Positions 55,455-64,000 of a DNA stretch of 64,000 nucleotides are shown one piece after another. The notes beneath the pieces are model-generated. The model searched no databases, was not told the origin of the DNA, and worked only from the letters and a program-made list of their open reading frames with translations. Position 1 is the stretch's first letter; every line of letters begins with the position of its first letter. A program made the translations under genes and the position numbers. The DNA comes from Alnus glutinosa (taxonomy: Eukaryota > Streptophyta > Magnoliopsida > Fagales > Betulaceae), in NCBI RefSeq assembly GCF_958979055.1, contig NC_084890.1, forward strand, positions 32,409,116-32,473,115. Direction: 5' to 3'.

Positions 55455-57715
55455 TTTTTATTTTTAATGAAAATTATTTATTTTCTTTTAAGAATGGGTG
55501 GTTGAACCAGAGTCTCTCCACCAAAAGAGAAGAGAAATTACATCTCAAACAAAACATCTGTTGTAATTCATCATAATTTGTATCATGTTCTCCATCGGAG
55601 TACAAATTAAGAGCATTTAAATAGACTCTGAAAATAAATTTTAACCCCAATTTAACTGACTTTTGGGACAAGCCCATTATTAAAAGCTGACTCTTAAAAC
55701 ATAAATTAATTATTATTAACCATCACAAAATAATACTGGCTCTTAAAAATGAGATAAAACTAAAACTAATATTCTTTCTTCATTTTGCGTCACAATGAGG
55801 GCTATTAATTAAGTTGGAAGAAACAATATATAAAATGACTAAATTACTTTGTAAGTGTCCCACTCAATATGGCTTGACTAACTGATCACATTAAATCTAA
55901 AAACGAAATGAAGGAGATGTTTCCATTCCGTCCACTTTGGGTTTGAACTTTCTAGCCTTCTAGTTTTCTTCTTCTACACGAAAATTGAAGCATACTGATG
56001 TTGTACGTGAGGTGATAAACGCATTAAGGACCGACAAACAATAAATCCAATAAATATGATGGTCCGTCCACCTTAGGCTTTAAAGTTTGTGTGAATGCAA
56101 AGCACACTTTTGGAGTGAAGCTTGGAGATGGAAATTGGCAGTTAAATACCACATGGGCCCCTGATGTTATTTGAAAGTGATAATCAATTAAGCAAGTGTA
56201 GATAAAGATGAACACGTTGAACACATTGCAAGATGTAATATAATCAAGTGTACAAAAAGAAATAAAGAAGATAGATGCTCCGTCCACTTTGGGTTTGGAA
56301 TTTTATGGCAATGCAAAGACTACATACAGACCACAAAAAATAAAAGAAGTGAAGAATATTGTTATCATGGTCGATCCGTGCACATTGGGTTTACAAGTTT
56401 GTGGCAATTTAAAGAACCACATGACTTGGAGTCTTTGGAGATGCAAATTGCCAGTTAAATTCCACATGTTTACATATCTAATTAGTGATGACTAGCTAGC
56501 TACAAGTCTTTCGAACCCGTTGGAAGATTTAAATTAATATAGTGATTTTAGTTTGTCTATTTTTTTTTTTTTTTTAGAATTCTTCCAGTAAGATGATTCG
56601 TTGATAAATTCAAGTATGAGTTTGGAAGTTTATCTCAATACAAAGACTCCACGCTTGGAGTCGTCTATACCCAAATTGCACGTCGTAAGAATCACAAGAG
56701 AGAGGAAAATGACAGCAATTAATTAATTGGTTATCACTTGCCAAGAAATTGGTGCAAAGAATCCACACATCCGAGTCTTCTGCGTGCAAATTGGAATTGC
56801 GTGTTAAGACGTGCGTTCCATTTGGATGACTTGAAACATTTGGAAGGATATTGGCAATTATTTCTACTCAAATTTGTAAAATATTAAGTTAATTAACTGA
56901 TAATTAACTTCAAATGCTACTATAATACTATCACATTATCATAATTAATTAATTTATGCGGAGGAATTGTAGATCATGATTCATGAGAGATCTAAGATTT
57001 CCTATATTCTACTCCCACATTTTTTCTCTCTTTTCCTTTCCACTGTTATCATTAGTATCATAGCTCCTAAATACATTATCCCTTGCAACTTGTCTTTGCC
57101 TCTCAATTTACAAACCAATGTACCAATAACATGACATCCCACTACGGCTTCGAAATCCCTTAATTACTTTTAGCCTTCTCTGTGTATTGTTGCTAGCTAA
57201 TTGATCTGTAAATTAAATAAGATCGTTTTACAAATAGAAAATATGTAAGTTCACGACTTTGTAAGGAAATCACCAACGAAACTTAGCACATATAGTCATG
57301 AGCCCTTTTTGTATTAGTAAAAGAAGGTTAAACATATAAATAAGCACAATAACCATTGTGAGAAATCATTGGCGGCGATAGAACTAAGGTTAAAACACCT
57401 TATAATTGACAAGTTATGCTTAACGACCGGAAATATTACTGTAACCTTTGTTAATTAAAAATGATGTGTTTGGCAAAAAGATTATGCATGGTATTGTACT
57501 CAAAAAATCATGCACCAGTTAAAGATATATAGAAAATCATACACCGGTTGAATTAGATAGAAAATCATGTTAATGAGGTGCACATTATAATACTAAAACA
57601 TATATTAACAGTCATAACTATTCTCCTTTTTATTTTATTTTATTTTATCTATCTATTTATCTATCTTAACAGTCATAACTATTCTCTATATGGCATATTC
57701 GTGCCCTTAAACATT
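55455..57715. repeat. Large noncoding duplication, copy E2
   Basis: Paralogue of E1 about 4.1 kb downstream. It has about 360 extra bases near 55510-55870 and (TATC)n where E1 has (ATT)n. No gene. Confidence 0.8.
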
Positions 57716-57780
57716 TCACACGAGGTGGCCGCGCGGCCTCCCCAAGTACCGGGGGTAGCGCGGCCAACCACAGCCACTGG

Positions 57781-58741
57781 TTTTTTCGTTGTTTAGCGGT
57801 CAACTGAAAAATGGACTAGACTTTTGGTTGGTCATGGAAAAGAAGAGGTTGTATGCTTAATTGCGTGTATGCTGGTTCAAAAAAGCCCCACATTACTTGT
57901 GTGCTAATTAGTCAAGAGTAATCCCAACGTTCTGACTGCAGCTAGATTTGTCCTGCTCAGACAAATTTCCAACCCATTTTCTAAAGCATCATACGAATAT
58001 GGAGAAAGAAAAAGTGGTTGGTTGAGCATAACTGAAACTGAATATATATAATACTCTTTATATGGTTAATATAAACATATAAACCCATATAGTTATGTAA
58101 CGCCCACCAAGACCCTCTCCTTTTCTACTCAAAAGAAAAGAAAAGAAAAGACCCCCTCTTTTGTTGTGTCTTTAACTTCAACTGAAGCTAATTTCTTCAT
58201 TGTTTGGGGTACCACTCAAGTGATAAACAGCAGCCATCACACCACCAGCAAGCTACCTTCCTCTGCCAACACTTTTGTCAAACTCTTCACCCACAAAATG
58301 CGGCCATACCTAATGTAATTCAAGGTAAAACCTTCAAATTCCTCTAGTTTCTGCAATTTTCTTTGTAAGCATAGATTTTATTTTATTGTTCTATTTAGTT
58401 GAATGTGCCTCTTCTTATTGGGTATTCTTTTCTTTTGCTTTAAAGATTGGATTTTTATCTGGGTTTTCTGTTTTTGGTTTTGTGGGTGTTCTTCTTTACT
58501 CCTTAGAATTGGGATGCCTCTCAAAAAACACAGACCAAATGTTGTGGGCTGTTCGCTGAAACAATGTCATGTAGTTTTCCTATTGGGTTATCGGCATTTG
58601 TAGTTTATTGAAATTTAAACAGCATCGTGCATTTTGGAGTTCCTTTCAATTATAGTACTATATGGTACCAAGATGTCGAAAAAAGTTTATAGGGGTTTGA
58701 TGGACATGTATGAAATGTTGGGTCTGGTACTGATATATATA
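57781..58741 (+). repeat. NLR upstream module, copy F
   Basis: TATA-like stretch near 58045, leader-exon block about 58185-58324 with the GT donor at 58325, and uORF MRPYLM then TAA. An AAAAG/GAAAA run near 58131-58150. Interrupted by the hAT element at 58742. Confidence 0.65.
58514..58603 (+). other. Conserved 29-codon small ORF (copy F)
   Basis: ATG to TAG, MPLKKHRPNVVGCSLKQC and on; same length and stop as 3420 and 37370. Confidence 0.25.
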
Positions 58742-59611
58742 CAGGGGTGGAACCATAGCCAAGGTCTCCCAAAAAATTTTAAATTCTCTTTAAAATATAT
58801 AAATTTATAACTTTGTCCCCGAAATTTTTTTTGTTTATATTTTGACCCCTTGTTCATTTTGAAAGACTAAAAATATGCATAATTTCTACCGTTAGAACAT
58901 TCACAACAATTTTCCAACCATTTTACCTATATGTTGGAACAATACCATTTTTTTTTCCAATCATTTTTTTTATATCATTAAAATAATATATTTTCGTACT
59001 TTATTCCATAAACTATTTTTTTTTCACTCTCTTTTACCGTCTGTCTTGTTCCTCTCTCGCCCATCACTCTCGTCTCTATGCAATCTCTAATTCTTCTTCC
59101 ATTTATTTTTCCCAAAATCACAGCTTCCATTTCTTTGTCTCTCTATATATCTCGTTGTAGATCTCTCCATCTCCTTCTCTTCGAGGGTCCCAAGAGGTTT
59201 AGTCGCTGCTTCAGATCTCGCAGCGATTCGAATCCCCCACGAGCTTCGATTTTTGCCTCGCAGCTGGTATTCTAACATGTACAATTTCAGCATTCGCCAT
59301 TTTGTCCTACAAGTAGTCTGTAGTCAATTACCTGTTTGTCCCTTATTGGGTCTTTTTGTTCTGGTTTTGTTTACTGATTTTCTTTTCTGGTAAGGATTTG
59401 CAAGTGAAAGTTGAGCATCGTTGTTGATTTCGTCATCGTTGTTGAGACTATATGGTCGGAAAATGTCGTGGGAAAGGGACGAGGGGTTCATTTTCTGGGG
59501 GACGAAGAAGGAAAAGGTGGAGACTAAGGCAGAGTTGACTAGGCGTAGCTAAGTTTGTATAAGTTTGTATAAGTTTGTCTTCCTTTACCAAAAATTCTAG
59601 TTCTGTCCCTG
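58742..59611. mobile_element. hAT-type element with possible captured exon
   Basis: The ends CAGGGGTGGAACCA and the inverse of TAGTTCTGTCCCTG are matching inverted repeats. TATATATA (58734-58741) and TATATTTA (59612-59619) are an 8-bp target duplication with one mismatch. The module at 28930-28950 shows the uninterrupted sequence. The interior (59040-59275) is CT-rich with a 65-codon frame ending at a CAG-like junction, resembling a host 5' UTR or first exon. No transposase. Confidence 0.85.
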
Positions 59612-61547
59612 TATATTTATGATGGTTATGGGCTGAGAAACACACAACTTATCTTTAATTGTAAACAAATGAACATTATTCATTTGTCTGTATCTAAGAC
59701 ACTATTAGCAGGTTAGCAGAAGAAATTGATGTACTGATCAAGCATTCAGAGTTGTCTTTATTGGCTTTTGTTAAGGGTGGTGAAGGATAGGGATGAATTC
59801 CAAATCTAGGTAGGTGCACTAATGGGAAGTTTGGAAGAATTTGGAGGAAATTCAAACACTGTGGTGTCTATGTTTAAGAGATGTCAAGTAAAGTTTGTTT
59901 GTAGAAATGAGGTTTAGGCTTTATGAATTAGGGCATATTTATTTTTTATTTTTTATAGATAATTAGGGCATATTTATTGTTATCTTATTATTGTCACTCA
60001 TAATGTCAGTTTTTCTTATTTTAAATTTAGTTTATTAGAATAAATAGAATTTTTTTTCAAACTTTGACGAATTGTTATAAACAGTTTTGGGGCTGATTGA
60101 GTTGTTGTTGCAACTTTTGGGAGACAACTTGGTTTGTTGGAGAGCGAGGTATGTAGCTTAGCTAATGGAATTTGAAAAATATCATTTTTACTTGTTTAAA
60201 CATGATTCTAGAACCTTATGCATGAAAGTAAAATTATTTTTATACTGCTGGATATTTTCTTGTACTTGTGTGAACGTTGAGAAGATTACATGCACTTTGT
60301 AAATGCATTACTTGATATTACTTATGGGGAATTGTCGAGTTGTTGATTTGTGGTATTGAATATCATTGCAACTTGATGTAAATGTAATTTATCAATGTTC
60401 TTAATGAATTTTACATGGAAAATTAAACATGTGAGTATTTTATAAATTTATCCTTGAGCTTTTGATAATTGATGTCTTCGTGGCATAATTGAAGTCGTTG
60501 TGGCATAATTGATGTCTTTGTGGCATAAAAATGATTACTCTATCGTGTTACCTTGGATAGGTTCATAGTCAAAATATTCTTTCGTGGGGAATTTGATTGA
60601 CTCGAAGTGTTTTGGAATTTGATATGTTATTTAGCATAAACTTGCAATTCCTTTGGCAGTATTATCTATGCTGCTTACAAAACATTAGCTCCTTTTTTTC
60701 TTTTCTTTTTTCTTGGTTTAAATATCAAAATTAGGGGGAGGTCACTCAAATTGAGATACTCAATTAGCTGATTGTTGGAATTTGGTTAGGATTAGAGGTT
60801 TCAATAAGTACGTCGTTGTATTTGTTATTTGTATTGTTGGAAGATGAGACTTGGAGTTTGTAGTTAAACGTCTGTTTGGATGTTGAATCCAAATATTATT
60901 TAAATTCACCGCGCGGATTACGAAGTTTGATTTTGTGAGATAAAATTTGAAAAAATTTGAAAAAGTTGAATAAAATATGATTTATTTATGAAAAAAGTAT
61001 AATATTATTCCAAATATTATTTGAACCAATTAAACACACCACATTAGACCCAGATTGTGATGCTAGTAGAATATATCTTAGAGGGGAATTGGGATTTATG
61101 ATTTATTGTGTTTAGCAATTATGGAGTAATTTAACAAGAAAATGTATTTTGTTATTAAGTTTTGTTGGAATATTTATTGATCTCTAATTGATGTTTTATA
61201 AGCAATATGGTAGTATAAATAATTGGTTTTTGGATAAAAAAAAGTTGTAAGAAAATGTTACAATTAGTTTTAATATCAATTCTTACTATAAATAGTATTT
61301 GTTCTTCTATACTCTTTACCTTTGAACTATTGTGTTTGTCTTTCCTAATTTGCTCAATTTTCAAGAATTCTTGTTCTCTTTTCTCTTTCTAGCTAAAGGC
61401 TTCTCTTGTATTTCGCATTTTAATGATATTGCGATTACTTAGAAAAATAAAATATATGTTCTTAGTATGTGTCATGCCCTCCTTTGGGCTAGGGCCATGA
61501 CAATTAACCCAAATTCTTTTCTAATTGTGACAGTATCATTAACTAAG
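59612..61547 (+). other. Leader-intron region of the 61568 gene
   Basis: Similar to 19035-20737. The usual TAG|G acceptor is TAAG here, moving AG by one base (61546-61547). With the donor at 58325 the intron is about 3.2 kb including the hAT element. Confidence 0.5.
60866..61041. mobile_element. Small MITE-like insertion
   Basis: Absent from the matching point near 20223-20232. The left end 'tctgtttggatg' with 'aatccaaatattatt' and the right end 'ccaaatattatttgaacc' with 'aattaaacaca' are loose inverted repeats. Boundaries are approximate. Confidence 0.45.
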
Positions 61548-61567
61548 TGAAGATCATATAGGAAACC

Positions 61568-63187
61568 ATGACAGAAACCATTGTGACCCTTGTCATCAAC
61601 GAGCTAGTTCAGTTGATCGTCCATGAATCAAAATTGCTAAGGGGTGTCCACCGGGAAGTTGTGGACATTCGAGATGAACTTGAGAGCATCCAGTGTTTTC
61701 TCAAAGATACAGATAAAGGAGGAGAGCTCCAAGATGGTGTCAAAATTTGGGTGAAACAAGTGAGAGAAATAGCATATCATATAGAAGATGTAATAGATGA
61801 ACACGTTCTTCACGAGGCACAACGTCTTCATCAGCAAAGTTTTATTGCTTTTCTCCATAAAATTGGCCATTTATTGAAAAAAATAAAACCACATCATGAC
61901 ATAGCTACCAAGATTCAAGATATCAAAATATCAGTCCGTGAAATCAAGGAACGAAGAGAAAGATATGGTTTTAGTTCCTCAGATCGAGGATCAAGTAGCA
62001 GAGCAACAAATGTTACATGGCATGACCCTCGAGTGGGTTCACTTTTCATTGAGGAAGATGAAGTTGTGGGTATTGAGTCTACGAGGGATGAACTCATAAG
62101 CTGGTTGGTGGGGGGAGTATCTAAACGCTCTGTGATTTCAGTGGTAGGCATGGGCGGAATTGGTAAGACAACTCTTACTAAGAAAGTATATGAGAATGAA
62201 TCAGTGAAAGGACATTTTGATTGCAGTGTTTGGATCACTGTGTCTCAGTCATACAACGTGTCGAAGATACTCATGTCCATGATAAAGCAAATCTACCAAG
62301 CAAAAGATACTGCTCCGGGGCAAGTAGACATGACAGACGAGATCACACTAATTAGCCAGCTGAGGAAATGTTTACAGCAAAAGAGGTATGTTGTGGTTTT
62401 TGATGATGTCTGGAAGACAGAGTTTTGGGAAATTGTGAAACATGCTTTACCATACAATGACAGAGGCAGTAGGATTATCATCACAACACGTAGTGATCTC
62501 ATTGGTGTTTCTTGTAGAGAATCTTTATCCGATCAAGTGCACAAGCTACAACCTCTATCTCAAGACAAGGCTTGGGAATTGTTTTGCAGAAAGGCATTCC
62601 AGACCGAGTTCCAAAGGTGTTGTCCAAGAGAATTGGTGAGAATGTCGATGGACATTGTCAAAAAATGTGAAGGGCTACCACTTGCAATTGTTGCCATAGG
62701 TGGTCTTCTGTCAACGAAGGAGAAGGTGCCGTTAGAATGGCAAAAGTTGCTCGATAGCCTCAACTCTGAGCTAGAATGTAATCCCCACCTTACAAGTATC
62801 ACTAACATTCTCTGTCTTAGTTATCATGATCTTCCATACTACCTAAAGTCATGCTACTTGTACTTCGGCATTTTCCCGGAGGACTACTCAATTAGTGGTT
62901 TAAGATTAATTTGGCTATGGGTAGCTGAGGGCTTTATAGAAGGAAGGAAGGGAAAATCATTGGAAGACGTGGCAGAAGAATACTTAATGGAGCTCATCAA
63001 CAGAAACTTGGTTCAAGTTTCATTTGGGGAACTTGATTACGAGATAGAGAGAAAATATAGAGTCCATGATTTGCTGCATGAAATCATCCTATCGAAGGCT
63101 GAAGAGTTGAATTTTTGCCAAGTTCTAGAAGCCGGTGACACAACTTCCCATGAAAAAAAGTCGATGCCTATCAATCCACGGTGTTAG
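61568..63187 (+). CDS. RPM1-like CNL, frameshifted after NB-ARC (539-codon frame)
   Basis: Starts at the conserved ATG and closely matches the 20759 gene through coiled coil (EDVIDEHV 73-80), P-loop GMGGIGKTT 194-202, kinase-2 VVVFDDVW, GLPLA 369-373, RNBS-D CYLYFGIFPED 429-439 and VHD at 499-501 in the MHD position. At 63153-63159 there are seven As after TG where sisters have GGAAAAA, one base more overall, so the frame ends at 63187 after ...EKKSMPINPRC. As written, the protein has the CC and NB-ARC but no LRR. The LRR sequence continues out of frame to the window end. Either a real CN-type truncated protein or pseudogene, or an assembly error at a homopolymer. Confidence 0.88.
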   Translation: MTETIVTLVINELVQLIVHESKLLRGVHREVVDIRDELESIQCFLKDTDKGGELQDGVKIWVKQVREIAYHIEDVIDEHVLHEAQRLHQQSFIAFLHKIGHLLKKIKPHHDIATKIQDIKISVREIKERRERYGFSSSDRGSSSRATNVTWHDPRVGSLFIEEDEVVGIESTRDELISWLVGGVSKRSVISVVGMGGIGKTTLTKKVYENESVKGHFDCSVWITVSQSYNVSKILMSMIKQIYQAKDTAPGQVDMTDEITLISQLRKCLQQKRYVVVFDDVWKTEFWEIVKHALPYNDRGSRIIITTRSDLIGVSCRESLSDQVHKLQPLSQDKAWELFCRKAFQTEFQRCCPRELVRMSMDIVKKCEGLPLAIVAIGGLLSTKEKVPLEWQKLLDSLNSELECNPHLTSITNILCLSYHDLPYYLKSCYLYFGIFPEDYSISGLRLIWLWVAEGFIEGRKGKSLEDVAEEYLMELINRNLVQVSFGELDYEIERKYRVHDLLHEIILSKAEELNFCQVLEAGDTTSHEKKSMPINPRC

Positions 63188-64000
63188 AGAAAATGTTTTC
63201 GAGACAAGTAAGTACTCTCGAGTTCGTTCTGTTTTTCTCTTCAACATTAGTGAAATGCCCAGGTCTTTCGTTGTTAAATTGTTCAAAAAGTTCAAGCTTT
63301 TGAAAGTGTTGGATTTTGAAGATGCTCCTATTGATTATCTTCCTCAAGAAGTGGGTAATTTATTCCACTTAAAGCACTTAAGTTTGAGGAGAACAAAAGT
63401 AAAGATGCTTCCTAAGTCAGTGGGTAGGCTGCAGAATCTACAGACTCTAAATGTCTTGGAAACCGCAATGCCTGAGTTACCAATTGAGATATTTAGGCTT
63501 TCTAAGCTGAGACATCTTTTGGCTCATTCTCATGACTACGAAATTAAAAGTAGCTTTCATTCTGTGCGAGGAGTAAAAATACATGAAGGGATTGGATGTT
63601 TAAAAGACTTGCAAACATTAGCAAGTGTTGATGATCTTGGGGTTGGTCTATTTGAAGAGCTTAGAAAGTTGTGTCAGTTGAGGACGCTGGGCATTACAAA
63701 TATGACAGCAAAACGTGGGAGGGCTCTTTGTATCTCCATACAAAATATGGTCCACCTTAAAATTTTGGTTGTAGGCTCCATCAGTGAGGATGAGATTCTA
63801 GACTTGCAATCAATTTCTTCACCACCTCCATTTCTAGAGTGTATCTATCTAAGGGGGCGATTGGAGAAGTTGCCCAATTGGGTTCTAGAGCTTCAGAATC
63901 TGGTCACACTAATCTTATTTTTCTCATCATTGAAGGAAGATCCATTGTCGTGTGTCCAAGCTTTGCCAAATCTAGTTACCCTTTCCCTCAATCATGCTTA
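63165..64000 (+). pseudogene. Out-of-frame LRR continuation of the 61568 gene, cut by window end
   Basis: In the +1 frame relative to the ATG this reads CLSIHGVRENVFETSKYS and continues without a stop through LPQEVGNLFHLKHLSLRRTK to LPNLVTLSLNHA at the last base. Its LRR subtype (PPPFLECIYLRGRL) is like 29435. One base separates it from the upstream frame, so the gene would otherwise be intact as far as can be seen. Confidence 0.85.

Noticed and set aside
57720..57780. GC-rich palindrome GGCCGCGCGGCC considered as a regulatory site
   Set aside because: Single occurrence at the end of a duplicated block; no conserved context.

Overview
The window is plant nuclear DNA, AT-rich and intron-bearing, and full of DNA transposons. 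It holds an array of near-identical coiled-coil NB-ARC leucine-rich-repeat (CNL) resistance genes of the RPM1-like type, all on the + strand. A woody eudicot such as a rosid tree is my guess from the protein style; nothing in the window fixes the species. I see no tRNA, rRNA, CRISPR array or bacterial feature.

NLR loci in order: a 5' fragment (1072-1281); a near-complete gene with a stop at codon 12 (8152-10962); an intact 936-codon gene (20759-23569); a 3'-end relic of a deleted gene (25531-25655); a pseudogene with seven lesions (29435-32236); a second 5' fragment with the same breakpoint as the first (34832-35041); an intact 938-codon gene (40573-43389); a pseudogene containing a 17-G run (44048-46866); and a gene shifted out of frame before its LRR and cut by the window end (61568-64000). 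Only the 20759 and 40573 genes read through cleanly.

Most NLR starts are preceded by a recurring 1-4 kb upstream module (1-4073, 16051-18278, 25085-25530, 27735-29413, 34103-38175, 38176-39350, 57781-58741). Each has a short exon-like block ending in a GT donor after 'taattcaag'. A conserved AG acceptor lies about 20 bases before the NLR ATG, so a long 5'-UTR intron is likely. A conserved donor just after the stop codon suggests a 3'-UTR intron as well. The array therefore looks built by duplicating module plus gene, followed by decay and transposon insertion.

Insertions with readable boundaries: a 3.05-kb CACTA element (4074-7126, empty site in the paralogous module near 38022); a Mutator-type element with a perfect 9-bp target duplication (14674-15600); two hAT elements (18279-19034, 58742-59611); a truncated CACTA (from 25656) containing a Harbinger-type MITE (26815-27201); a tRNA-derived SINE with a 13-bp target duplication (48115-48258); a broken copia element (49002-49977); and many copies of one foldback MITE family. 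Two other noncoding blocks are duplicated: about 1 kb at 12300, 13500, 32660 and 50640, and about 2 kb at 51735 and 55455.

The products of the intact genes would be cytosolic or membrane-associated immune receptors. The most unusual signals are the two small conserved reading frames carried in the upstream modules, the probable miR482/2118-type site in the P-loop codons, the 39-bp GATC-rich minisatellite inside the CACTA element, and the nonsense and homopolymer lesions that separate live from dead receptors.
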